64,000 nt of DNA from Austropuccinia psidii (taxonomy: Eukaryota > Basidiomycota > Pucciniomycetes > Pucciniales > Sphaerophragmiaceae), in assembly GCA_023105745.1 (NCBI GenBank), contig JALGQZ010000009.1, positions 37,128,409 to 37,192,408 on the forward strand, in the 5' to 3' direction. This document shows positions 10,794-22,696 of the stretch, one piece after another (position 1 is the first letter of the stretch; every line of letters begins with the position of its first letter). Position numbers and translations under genes: made by a program. The notes under the pieces are model-generated. The model was not told where the DNA came from. It searched no databases and saw only the letters and a program-made list of their open reading frames with translations.

Positions 10794-11497
10794 CTCCCCC
10801 TTGGAGCTAGAGTACCTCTCCCCCCTTCAGAATTAATCTTTCCAATTTATTTTTTTCTTTAATTCCCCATCATGCAATACACTTGTAATTTACACATACA
10901 ATTCAATTGAGCTTTACAGTTCACTTATGTAATACATGCTCACATTTTGACATTTCACTTGAAAATACTTCAATTCCTCATAACTTCTAAACTACACATA
11001 ACACCTCAATTGTAACACAAAAATTGATGGTTAACACCACATTTGGTTGGAATTAAGTTAAGGCTTTGAGGATTTTCAACTTTTGTGCAGAAAATACTAA
11101 AAACTTAATTTAAGCTTATTTAGAGTTGAGTTACAGAAATTTTACCCAGAGGTGACCCCACCTTATTTTTCATGAGTAAACCAATGGTGAAGTAATTTTC
11201 TTAAGTTTATTTATTGGATAGAAATTTATAGTATATTTTATGTAAATTTTTACCAAAAATATTTTAATTTCATTCATTTTTACTTAATTTTTTCAAGTAA
11301 AGATGCAATTTCACAATTTTAAAATTTGATGTAATTTTATTTTAATTTTTATTTAGATTTCTATTTTTGTATATAAGTTTGTATTTATATTTCAATTTTT
11401 ATTTTGATAATATAAATAAATGTATTTTATTTATATTTATATCTTATTTTGTTATTTGTGGTCTTTTGGGTATATGAAAATACCTCTAAGGCTCACA
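10794..11497 (-). repeat. gyp-A-related LTR fragment
   Basis: It resembles the last ~700 bp (plus-strand view) of the gyp-A LTR: the CTCCCCCTTGGAGCT block, the CCTCATAACTTCTAAA block, then GGTATATGAAAATACC and the CTCACA end at 11497. It is more diverged than the two flanking gyp-A LTRs and lacks its other end, so it is an older, truncated copy. Confidence 0.8.
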
Positions 11498-12431
11498 ACC
11501 TTTGACTGTGCCTTGTACAAATTTGTTGTCTAATTCTTTTGGAAATTTTCCTTCAGAGGTTACAACTGGGTGAATGATTGTAATATTCCCTGTACAAGCT
11601 ATTAAGGTTGGTTTAACTTGTATTGATGCAGAGTCTCATGGTTTTCTACTCTGAGTGGAAATTGGTGTCCACTTCTTAGCTTTGATAAGGCCTTCACTGT
11701 GCCTCTTTCCTTTCCCTTTGCTTCCCTCTGGTTCTGAGGGTGTCACTGGTGTGTTAGCCTATGACTGGGCTTCAAGTGGTATGAAATTTTCTTCCACTGA
11801 ATCAAACAGGAAAAGGAGGGCTTATTGTCAGTTAATATTTCTTATAATGCTGTTTGCAAGTCCAATAATGGCCTCTGGGAAATATATTTCTATATTATAC
11901 CCTTGTATTATGACAGTGCCATTGAAATTATCAATTACATGTCAAAAAATACACCTTGTGAATCTTTGGTACATTTTTTGTATACCGGTATCTCACAGAT
12001 CAACTTTTAATTAACAACTGTAATCTAAAAGTGGTTATGTAAAGGGAAATTGAAATTATCAATATACTCAGCCACACCTCTAATACTTTTGGTTTGCAGT
12101 AAGAGAGGTTTCCTTTTCAATCAAAAAAGGAGAGTATTAATGGCTTGAAGTGTTTTGATATGTAAGACACCCCAAAAAATGAAGGTTTTGTGGTGATTAA
12201 ATTATAATAAACCACGCAACAAGGCAGTTGAAATAGAAAAAAACAGTGGTATATGGTCATATACCACTCAAAAAAACAATTCTAAGATATGTTTTATATT
12301 TTTTTTAAGAATTTTTAGGCCTAAAAAAGAGAAACACTAGGGTCAGAATTAAGGAAACAAAAGAAAATACTCACTTTTTAGTGTATAAAAGGTCCAAAAG
12401 TCCAAAACAAACACAGCCAGGCCCCCAAATT
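11498..12431 (-). pseudogene. gyp-D leader and gag/spacer remnant
   Basis: Read on the minus strand from the LTR at 12432, a primer-binding-like motif (12412-12431) is followed by an AT-rich leader and decayed coding sequence. Recognisable pieces are IDNFNGTVIIQGYNIEI near 11940-11850, a Lys/Gly-rich stretch KGKGKRHSEGLIKAKKW near 11700, and a segment containing TGNITIIHPVVTSEGKFPK near 11580-11530. I recall similar text in rust retroelement proteins (inference). Stops and frame changes make it non-coding. It breaks off at the gyp-A LTR fragment at 11497. Confidence 0.55.
12245..12268. other. inverted repeat in gyp-D leader
   Basis: AGTGGTATATG and CATATACCACT form an 11-bp perfect stem with a 2-base loop, 144-190 bases inside the primer-binding motif of the gyp-D remnant. 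An RNA hairpin there could serve packaging or dimerisation, which is inference. Confidence 0.5.
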
Positions 12432-13867
12432 TGCAGGCTGAGTATGTGATGAAGCTAATAAAGACTAATTACAGGTTTTAACTATGGCTATGACATGGTT
12501 AAAATTATTAAAAGGTTTTTCTTATGATAATAAGGGTTGACAATGAGCTATACAGGGCTTTACTATTGAGGAATACTGGTGGTGAATGCTGTTGAAAGCC
12601 CTGGGTGCAATAATTGTCAGTTGGTTTACTATAATAACTACTACAATAATTAATATTATAAATATATCCTGATTATTCTCCAAGATTATAACTGTTTTTG
12701 ACAGTTGTACTATGTAGGAATTCAAGAGCAGGATGGGGAAACTATTTCTGGTTGAGAAAAGGCCCCTTTTTATCCCAAACTTGGGTGAAAAGTATTCTAG
12801 ACCGTTCCACATAGAGGAAGTGAAGATTTTTCACTTCCAAGGAATGGCTTGTGGTTTTTACAAGGCCTGTATAGCCTGTATTGGGCTCAGATGTGGTTTT
12901 GAAACCACATCTGGGCAGTTTTCACCAATACAGGGTGAAGATTTTTATCTGGGGACCACATAGCCCTCTTTTGATGTGTATTACATGTACAATGCTGTAC
13001 AGAAACTTTACAGGAACCCATTTTTGGCCAAACTATGAGGTATTGAGATATGAAAAAGCTTTTTTGTCTGTTTGACACCCCATAATCATAGCTATGGGAT
13101 ATTATCCCACAGTAAGGAAGTATTGGTCTAACTGTGGGATTGTGAACTTAAAGCTCCCATACCTTTGTCAGTTTTTGAGATATCAAGCTCACAGCTAGCT
13201 TATTGTGTAGCCCTGGATGTGTTCCACAGAATGGTATCTCATTTGATATGCCTGTTATTCAATATGCCAAAGTTATGCCATGTACAAGATTTTTTGTACA
13301 TATGTATGATTTGCTTAAAATCTGTATGGAGCTTGTTTGCCCCATGAATTTTGTTCTAGATGTGATATGGGTAAATGAATGGCACCATCAGATATGCCTG
13401 ATTGTGCTCTTTCCAAAAGAAAACCCACTTTAGGTATCTCACACCAAAACTGTAGAAGTTATATTAGAGGTGAATATTTTATTCATCCTTATTTGACCTT
13501 AATTTGGCCATAGCTCCTGTAATTCTTTGTTCTAGCTCAATTTGGCTAGTACCATTGGATAGTCCTTACTCAGAGCTTCAATTTCAATACCCATTTGATG
13601 GGGTTAAGCCTCTTCCTCTGTATTTCAGATTCAAGGTAAAAATTATGGTTATTCTCAGCAACAACTTTTAGCAGTGATAACTTTGTTATCCCTTGTCCTA
13701 TTATTATGGGACTTGTGTATTTGGAAATTTGTTGGTTTCCTATTTCTTTTGATACCTTTTGAGCTGATTTGGCTCAGCTCCATGTTTTGGTGGTATCTTG
13801 GCTTTACCATTGGTTTATGGTATTTGGCTGTCATGCTTGTGCTTTGGTTTTGAGTCACAGGCTGACA
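12432..13867 (-). repeat. gyp-D 5' LTR
   Basis: In element sense it begins TGTCAGCCTGTGACTC (13867) and ends CAGCCTGCA (12432), 1436 bp. The start matches the plus-strand LTR at 44004. A primer-binding motif adjoins 12431, so this is the 5' LTR of the remnant to its left. It holds a long inverted repeat at 12887-12912 (CAGATGTGGTTT / AAACCACATCTG). Open frames inside it do not persist in the other gyp-D copies. Confidence 0.8.
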
Positions 13868-13988
13868 TGAATATAGGAGGTATTGATTGTTCTAATTTAC
13901 TAATTCTAATATGTACTTTGATTTAAGCATCTAAGCTTTCCTTTCTAATATATTACAGTTAGGGAAGGGGCAGGGAGCCTGTTGGTGT

Positions 13989-14135
13989 TTTGAGCCTGTG
14001 AGGTTTATATTAAATGCCCATAAGGCCACAAATAAACTTTTATAAGCTTTATTCAGTAAATGACTGATTTTTGAATTACTTCATTTCCAAAAATTGAAAA
14101 TGACTATTTCTGTATATTGGATAAACAAAGTACTT
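13989..14135 (+). repeat. gyp-B LTR, 5' end of an old interrupted copy
   Basis: TGAGCCTGTGAGGTTTATAT...GCCCATAAGGCCACAAATAA matches the head of the gyp-B LTRs at 17702 and 22697. The LTR is broken here by a gyp-D LTR and resumes at about 15532. The 121 bases to its left (13868-13988) show only a purine-rich run at 13961-13977. Confidence 0.7.
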
Positions 14136-15531
14136 CTCAGGCTGACTCTATGATATAACTGAAGATAATTTAAAGCTCTGAGTGTTAAATTCAAATAAAA
14201 ATCTAAAAGTACTTTACTAATGGCTTAGTGATGTTGAATTCTGTTGATACACTAGGGTGTATTATTGAAAAATTTATTAATTATTTCAAATACTTCAATA
14301 ATCAAGTTTTTTATCTTAAGCATTTCATCTTAAATAGTTTAGCTTAATTTAAGAAATTAAACTGCTTAAGAATTGGTTCCAACAATATGAGGCATACTTT
14401 AAATGAAGAAAAAGGCCCCTTTTTATATTCTTTGTGGATTGATAAGCTTCTATTATCTTTTCACATCCCCATTAGTGAAATTTTTCATTTCAACATGGCA
14501 AATGGTGTTCATGAAACCTATTACAGGCTGGGCGTAGCCTGGATTGTGGGTCTGGAACCACAAATGCATTAATAATGGCCTATACAGAGTGAAACTCTCT
14601 GCAAGGAAACACATCAGTATTCTTTGGAACATGATTATTTGTATCAATATATCCAAATTTCCTCTCTGAGGTCACTATTGAGCCACTATATATTTCTGGG
14701 TCTTTATGAACCTCTATTCAAGTCATGAAGGATATAAACCTTTTGATGGCTTGAAAATCTTCCAGTTTTTGAGATAGATGGAAATGAATAATGAACACTT
14801 GAAGCTCTTAATTATTACTTTAATTATTTGTCCTTTACATATTTCCTCCTCTTATATCATATATGCTATATGGGCTGTTATGATTCTCTATTTTCAATTA
14901 CTCTGTATTGAAGTTGGAAAAACACCCAGCCCAGAGATCTTGCTCAATTCTCCAGATAGCAAGATTTAACTGAGAAATAATTTTGGTTATTGATGAGCTT
15001 TGAAAGCTTTTCCACCTTTCACAACAGCTTTATCAATATATGGCAAAGATACAGGGGTCTCTTTGTATTACTATTTTCAGAAAACCTGGTTTTTTCTGGA
15101 AAATCTTTGAGCCAAGGTCTCTGAGCCAATTTTGGAGATACAAGGGTCTAAGGTATCTCGTAATAAGTCCCTCATTCAGATCTTCATTTTCTTTATATGT
15201 TTTGAAAGCTCTCTACAAGCACTCTTAGACCTTCAAGGGGGTTTCTTTAACTCAAAGTTTTAAATGTGGTATTTCCTGAAGTAGGGGTCCTAATGGAAAA
15301 TTCATAATACCTTTAGATAGCTCTTGCTGAGAAATTCAAGAGAAATACTGAAATTCTTTGTATCTTGGCTAATTACCATTTAATTGTTATAAGAGTGGTA
15401 TATTCTTAATTTGGGAATTTCTCACTTTGTGATTATACCTGTATGAGCTATATTTTCATATCACTTGATATACCATTGTTTATTGCATGTGGATGTTATT
15501 CTGGTTCTCTTTTTGAAGTCACAGGCTAATT
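14136..15531 (-). repeat. gyp-D solo LTR nested in gyp-B LTR
   Basis: Diverged gyp-D LTR: the CAGGCTGACTCTATGATA end at about 14138 and the TTTTGAAGTCACAGGCT end at about 15528 correspond to the ends of 12432-13867. Interior blocks such as AAAAAGGCCCCTTTTTAT are shared. Flanks on both sides are gyp-B LTR. I could not fix a clean target duplication. No gene is seen. Confidence 0.65.
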
Positions 15532-16122
15532 TTGGTATTCATTATTACATTTTTGTATTCTAGACCCAAAAAAATCTAGGGTAAATAAATAGGTTGTTAT
15601 ACCAAAAAGTGGCTATTTTTCCTGTTATTGGAAGATACAAGAATCATACAAACACTTTAATCATTTTATTAAAATCTTGATAGATTCTTTAATTGTTAAT
15701 TTAAACTAAAATTTCGAACTACATAAGGTATATGAGAACTTTCAAAAATAGTGTTAAAATTAGGGGGTTTTTTAGTTACTTAATAGGCCAAGTATTTGTA
15801 ATACAGCATATGAAAGCGGTTGCCTCAAATTGATAAATTGGAAAAATTCATTCAAAAGGGGGTACAAGGGGGAAAAGGGAAAACGTTGGAAGGGTAACCA
15901 AGCTTCAGGATCTTCAAGAGCCCAAAGAAGGTATTCCTCTGCTATCTAATAATTATTAACCTTATTTAACCTAGAAAATTGGATATTAATTGAATATTAA
16001 TGCTTAAATGGGTTTATTCTACATTTGGACAGGGATTACATATTGAAAAGGGTCAGTCCCTTTATACAGGTGTGTAGTTAAGGTTTTAAAAAATTTCAAA
16101 GATTGATCAAAATTAAATTTAA
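15532..16122 (+). repeat. gyp-B LTR, middle part
   Basis: Continues the copy begun at 13989: the CTAGGGTAAATAAATAGG and GTTATACC blocks match CCTAGGGTACACTCACAGG and GTTATACCC in the gyp-B LTR at 17880. It breaks again at the solo gyp-C LTR and resumes at 20189. Confidence 0.65.
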
Positions 16123-17701
16123 TGTGAGCATCAACATATATTTCATATACCCAAATAGGCCACAATTAATATTAAAATGAATTATGAACTATGAATAACC
16201 CATAAGTCATGCATATATCCAAAATGTATCATTTTTCATTTGTGAAAAAAATGAATAACTTTTTTTTGAGTATGTAACTCCATGGATTTCAGACCATATT
16301 TGAATTCTACACAAAAATTGACCTAGGGTATCTCCATAAAGTAAATAAGCTTAAATTAACTTTTTTTGAAGTATTTTCCATATATATGGAAAATAATTCA
16401 ACACAACATAAAATACTTGTGAAAAACATTTTCAATTTCAAACCAAAATAATGGGAATGTGAGAAAACACATGCTACATATACACTAAGAATAGTGTTAT
16501 TCATTTCTGTGGCACTTGATATTACAGTATTATTACATACAGGTTTGGTACACCCATAGTGGATATCAGTCTTGAAGCCTGAGTTACTATTTTTGACGTG
16601 AAAATAGCTATGGGGGACAAAAGGCATCAAAGAGAGCCAGGGTACCCAGATTATGAGGCCTCTGGGGTGTTTTTAGCTCAAAATATTGGATCCATGGCTT
16701 ATCATAGCCCATTTAGTATACTAAAGCCTTTTGGGAACTTGGTTACCAAGTTGAAGTACCATTAAATCATAAGAAAATAGCAAATAAGTTGCTATTTTGA
16801 CATGACAAGGAGGTACTGAGCAGCTCTGGCTCCTGTAGCCATGTCAATTATTACTGATTTTCCATTTATAAGCCTTAAAAGTGTAATCAAACACCTTTTT
16901 GTATTAATATCTATGCATTTAACTCATGGCAACCAGCTATTACTGCACTATATGCATTTCTACATAGAAATAAGGTAAAAACTTCAAAAATTCATTGAAA
17001 TACAATCATAAATGAATCTTTATAAAGATTTCAAGACCAATGGAGAAAAATATTATCCATGAGAAGGCAAAAAATAATTATGACTTTATAATTCAAATTG
17101 AAAGTTTTACTTATGGTCCATTTTTGATTATTCCACATTAAACACTGAATTTGTAAAGGTTCATAGGAAATAGAATCTGGGATGGAATTTTCAATAAAAT
17201 TGATAAATTTTAGCAATTAATCTCTATTTTGAAATAAAAGAAGATTGAAATTTGTTAATCCTTTATCTCTTTACCATAAATGGGTTTGTGGTCACATAAA
17301 ATGACTCAATTAAGTAATTATGATAATCCTATGTTACAACAGCTGATTTAAGCAATACTCCAAAAAGGATTAGTTGTTTCTCACTAATGGGCTTTTCAGT
17401 TGTCTCCATAGCATTCCTCTGTGAGCTGTTATTGAATTAAAAGAGGCCTCCTCTTGCTGTTTTTTCCAAATCATATCTTTAGTGACAACAAGTATGAGTT
17501 AATTCTTTTCTTGAGTGTTTTAAATCTTTGCAAGTCTATCAAAAAGATGTGAAATCATAGAAATATACTATTTCCAATAGCTTTTAACTATCCTATTTTT
17601 GTATTATTGTTATAAAGGAATTTTGATCTTTTAAATCCACCATTATCCATCAAAATACCCTATCATTTCTTTCCAAGGTATTATTGGAGTATTAGTGAGT
17701 C

Positions 17702-19850
17702 TGTGAGCCTGTGAGGTATGTATAACATACCCATAAGGCCACAAATTATTTTATATACAGCTGATTTAGTCTTCAACAGACTTTTCAATTGAATTTAAAA
17801 TAAAAAATAACAAAAAATAAGTATAACTTTTTTTGGATAAACAAAGTTATGAATATCATGTCATTTTTGGATTTTACAACAAAAATAACCTAGGGTACAC
17901 TCACAGGGTGTTATACCCAAAAAAAGCTTATTTCACATGTTGTTGGAATATTTAAGAATCTCACAGTACTAATGTAGCTTTCTCAACATTTTTTTAAAAT
18001 TGTTAAATTTAAGCTTAAAGTTGCATAAGGTTTATGCAAACTTACCAAAATTTTAGTTAAAATTGAGGTGTTGTGTATATTTCCTGAACTGGCTAAGGAT
18101 TTTCCATACAGAATGTAAATCCTGCGTGAGCTCAGTTTAAAGGTGTTTAAGGCAATAGTATGGCCTTAAATAAATAAAAGGGCAAAATCCACGCAAAAAG
18201 GTGGGACAAGGAAAAACACAAACAGAGCTGGGGTACCCAGCCTTTTGAATCTGCAAGGATTCAATTAAGGTTTTCCACCTGTATTGGAGGATTTTCAACT
18301 TTATTTAAACTTTAAGATTAGACTTTGATCCAACCTTAAATTTTAAACTGGTTCTATCCCAATGTGGACAGGAATTTCAAGCTGCAAAAGGATAAATCCC
18401 AATATTCAGGCTTGAAATTAAAGCTTTGAGACCTGTCAAAGCTTAAATAAGCTTAAAAATTTAAAGTTACAAGCATTAAAACCTTATCAAAAGTTAAGTT
18501 TTAATGTGTATTGCTACTTTACATGGAAAAATAGTAATAATTTCAAGAATTCATTAAAAATCTAATTCTTAATGGATTTGCTTGACACTTTCACACAGCT
18601 TACAATTTAATATTATTTATATATGAATTAAATTTTAAGTATTTTTTATAAACAGATTTCCTGGTTAAATAGTCTGGAAGCTTGCTCTTTTAATTATACT
18701 TAAAGAAAATTAAGATTTCTTTAAAAATGAATTAAAAGTTGAGTTTAAGAGATTTCTGCTTGAAAATCTATTTTTCAGTTGTTCATGTGATGAACTTTAA
18801 TATAAATAGGCTTATTCCATATCAAAACTCAAAATAATTAACTTAAATGAATATTAAAGCTACTTGTAGTTAAGAACAACACTGGTAACTTTAGATTTAA
18901 ATTACAAATAAGTTACCTTAAGTTAAGAGCCTTATTTTTAAGCATGGTTTTTCAGTTTCGACCTGAGAACGCCCTCTATATCCATTATGAATCATGAGAG
19001 CTGCTCTGTAGACATAAAAAGAGTCTATTCATCACTGTTTTTGTCCATCATCAATTATTGATCCAATCATATTAGACATTGAAACAGGTAAAGATTTATT
19101 ATATATAAAATCTTATTATTAAAGTATTCCTTAAGTATTTTATTCTTTATAAATCTTAAATTAAAGAATTGAAATCATATAGATTAGATTATTGTTGTAA
19201 TCACCTATGATACATTTTATTTCATAAAATTACTGTCTTTAAATATATTTTAAAATCCACAAACTCCTCTCAAAAAACTCTTCAATCATATTTTTTATTA
19301 TAAAAAGTTTTTTTATCCTTTAAAATATTTATTTTTGGCATGTTTTTAACTAATGATTATTTAATATAATAATTTTTTCTGTTTGACTTGTTGTATTAAA
19401 CAAATATTATAAGTAAGTTTTCTCTAAAATTCTATATCTTTTTTATCTATTATTATTTTTTTTAAATAGAATTCTTCTATAAGAATTATTTCTGCACAGT
19501 GTGTGTTTTAATTCTTTTATAAATAATATTTGTATATTATTTATAAGTGGTTAAATATTTATATTTTCCATGTGTAATTGTCTCATTAAGAGCTTTACAC
19601 TTCTTATTGTTATAATTGTCAGTGACTATAACAATAATAGAATAATTATAATTTATTATAATTATTATATTTTTTTATTATTATTTTATATAATAATAAA
19701 TAAATTTATTTTTTATATATAATTATTTTCAATAATTTTATTTAAATTTGTGGTTATAATATTTTATTATATCATATTTTTCTACTGAGGACAGTCATAG
19801 TACTCTTGATATTGTTACTATTATCAAGAGTTTCATAGACAAACCTTACA
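17702..19850 (+). repeat. gyp-B solo LTR nested in gyp-C LTR
   Basis: 2149 bp from TGTGAGCCTGTGAGGTA to GACAAACCTTACA, the best-preserved gyp-B LTR ends in the window. Flanking pentamers GAGTC and GTGTT agree at 3 of 5 positions, so the target duplication is probably eroded. The block CCCTCTATATCC near 18972 is shared with the other gyp-B LTRs. Confidence 0.85.
18972..19008 (+). promoter_or_regulatory. conserved TATA-like block in gyp-B LTR
   Basis: CCCTCTATATCCATTATGAA followed by GAGAGCTGCTCT is kept in all three long gyp-B LTRs (also about 24001-24036 and 32160-32196), about 0.85 kb before the LTR end. It could be the LTR core promoter, by position and composition only. Confidence 0.35.
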
Positions 19851-20188
19851 GTGTTGCTTTACTTAATTCTTAGATTTTTTTCCTGGTAATATTTTTCTTC
19901 AAGAATTATCTTCATAATTATTCTTGAAAAAGATAATTATACATTAAAATAATTCATATTACTTTAATAAAAAGTTTTAGTATTAAATACTTCTTGTAAT
20001 TAATTCTTGTATACAATTACTTCTTACTGTTACAATCACTAGTAGTGTATTGCAATTGAAATAAATAGCTATGTAATTGATTGTTTAGTTGTTTTTTCAA
20101 TATAATTATTTATTCTATTTCATAAGAACAGTCATATTACTCTTGATTAACAGAAATATTATTAACAGCTTCATAGGCAAATCTTAAA

Positions 20189-20330
20189 TTTAAGCTCATC
20201 TAAGGTTTGGTGTATATTGGCATTTTCATTTGGAAAAAGAACCAACACCAAAAATGCATAGAAAATAAATTCCTAAATAGATTTTCCTGAAGTTTTTTCC
20301 AATTTTATTTGTTATATTTTGCATTTATTT
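20189..20330 (+). repeat. gyp-B LTR, last recognisable part of the interrupted copy
   Basis: AAGGTTTGGTGTATATTGGC and the following 100 bases align weakly with the gyp-B LTR around 23520-23650. The match then stops, so this copy lacks its 3' third. The right boundary is approximate. Confidence 0.5.
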
Positions 20331-22691
20331 GGCTGTTGGCAAGGAAAAGTTTTATCTAGGGCTATCAATCCAAAATCCTATACCTAAGCCCTGAGCCTTT
20401 TATCAATTATATTTTCTTTTTTATGGTCACTCCCCTCACTCAAGAGATATTTTTCAATCTTATTCATGAAGATCATTCTGCCCCAAAATTAATTATTGGA
20501 GCCTGCAATTAAAGGTAAATAGGCCTCAATGAATAGTTTTTTTGACATCATCTCTTAATCCTAGATCACCATCTCATAATTTAGGATAAATTTGACTTAG
20601 TAAAAGATTGTTTTTAGAAAATATTTTCCCCAATTCATTTTCATGCACCTCAGAAATGATTTATCAAACTGTCCCTCCTCAAAAACATTCAAAATTTATA
20701 CAATATTTACTTGAATTGATAGATACTACTCCAATTGATCGCAAAGAGGTTTCTTTTCTCTTGTTCTTTAACTGTTACCACCTCCTCATCTTCAATTTAA
20801 GTATCAAAAAAAGCCCAGCCTTCTCAATAATCTTATTTCCAATGCATCAATAATGACTTCATAATTGAAGCTCATTAGCTTCTTCTAAATAAACTCTTAT
20901 CACCAAAAAAATTATTTTTTTTCTGGATAAGAAGTACTGTAAATACTATAAAGGATGTTTTTTCTGATCACCTTGAAATCAACCTACCCAAGACTCAATG
21001 TTTACCGCATACTCCAACTCCTCCATGCAAAGAATGAAGAAAGGATCTTTCAACACTCTTCTTAATAAAAATTTATTCCAACATCTATTGATGGATAGAA
21101 ATACAGTTCTGGAAGCCCTCTATATACCTTATTATTTTAAGGCCACAATTTCAAACAATTAAGTGATGTATTGGAGTCTAAACTAGAAGGACACACTGAT
21201 AAGAATATCTACAGATATTTCAAAGAATTTTTGGTTTAAAAATTTATTCTGAAATATTTTTTCATTGTTACTTACTCCACTTCTGTGATGATTAAGCTTC
21301 AAGTGAGTTCTTGAATATATATTTTATTCCTTTTATTGAAATTCTTTGAGATTATAGATTTTTTTTCCCAAGGGAAAATCCCCAAATAACAGCTTATTGT
21401 AATAAAAAAATTATTTTTGAATCATCCAATTATTAATTTTATTATCAAAATAAATGGAAAAACAATCAATTTACTAGCTCCTCATTTTTCAAACAAATCT
21501 CCCACTCAATGGGCCCAGTAAAACACAATATTCCATGGCATTTAAGCCTTTTGTTAATCACCCAGGTACTCCCTTTCAAAGGTTCTCCTAATAATTCAAA
21601 CTCACAAGTATGGCTTCAAGAAATCCCACAACATCTTTCACAACACATTAAGTGATATAAAAAGAATCTAATCTACCATAATCATGATAGCCTAAATCCA
21701 CAATCACTTTACATTTAGTGGTTCAATTGTGTCCCTTCCCATTACCATTGTTGATAGCACTTTCAGATTGAGCTAGCAGAAATTTTCAAGTAATTACCAA
21801 CCATTTCCAAATAAATAAGCTTTATAAATTCTTATGAGAAGTTCACAGGTTCAAATGATCAATTTCTGAAAACTCTTCATAAATAAGAAAATTGTTTTCC
21901 AATAAGAACTTTACACAATTTCCTTTTTTAAAAAATTAAATTTTTTTCAATTTTTCCATTTTACCCCAACATTAATTGAAGAGAACTAATTTAATGATAT
22001 TAGTACATGAAAATTATTTTAAATATTATCAAGAAGATCTCAATCTCTTTATTTTTCAGATATAGTTTCATTTCAGAAAGCAGGGGAGATTTTCTAATCC
22101 AGCTCGTGGTAGTCGTTTATGATATCTTTATAATTTAAATTACTAACAACACTTGTCTGTAGGGAGTTTCACCAATACCAATATTTACATTTGGATGGAG
22201 TCTTTGGGATCTTCTGGATTTTTACCACTTAACAATCATACAATCAATAGATGCAAAATAATTTCAAATTCCGCTGTTGTAGATGTTCTTATCTTAGAAA
22301 AGTAAACAAATATCATGAATAATTGGTTCCAAATAGTTTGGAAAATATTAGTTAATTAAAGTTTCACCTTCTTCAAGAAGAGGGAAGAAAACACAAATGT
22401 TTTGAGATAAACAATTAATGTGAGTAAGGTTTGAATTAATACAAAAACATGGTTGTTTTTGACTTCTTCTCCTCAAATCTTGAGCTAGAAGCCTTTGAGG
22501 AGGGTGCTTCTTAGGAATTAGAATATGGAAGAGTCTTATTTTTATGATTCTTTCATAGATAAATTGTTTTATTTTGACTTATGGGAGAAAACCTATTGAA
22601 AGGCTGGTGTAGGTGTCACCATTTTCCTATTAGATGTCATTTTTCATAAATTGAAATACCTTTGTTATCCATATATCATGTATGTTTAATA
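20331..22691. other. unassigned sequence between retroelements
   Basis: No convincing gene and no match to the four LTR families. The longest plus-strand ORF (20608-20853, 81 codons, including IQYLLELIDTTPIDRKEV) has no domain I recognise and no partner exons. Base composition is less AT-rich than the LTRs in places (20970-21060, 21480-21780). It may be old intergenic DNA or a decayed gene. Confidence 0.5.
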
Positions 22692-22696
22692 ATTTT

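Larger units (their letters stand above)
16123..20188 (+). repeat. gyp-C solo LTR with nested gyp-B LTR
   Basis: Begins TGTGAGCATCAACATATATT, matching the gyp-C LTR at 46088, and ends ATCTTAAA (expected CTTACA). An exact 5-bp target duplication TTTAA lies at 16118-16122 and 20189-20193. The gyp-C sequence is split at 17701/19851 by a gyp-B LTR. The palindromic AAGAGGCCTCCTCTT block is at 17441-17455. No internal coding region is present, so this is a solo LTR left by recombination. Confidence 0.85.

Noticed and set aside
14387..15228. Short ORFs at 14387, 14778 and 15040
   Set aside because: All lie inside a diverged gyp-D LTR and are not open in its relatives.
20608..20853. 81-codon ORF as a host gene
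   Set aside because: No recognisable family, no neighbouring exons, and no splice signals that extend it convincingly.
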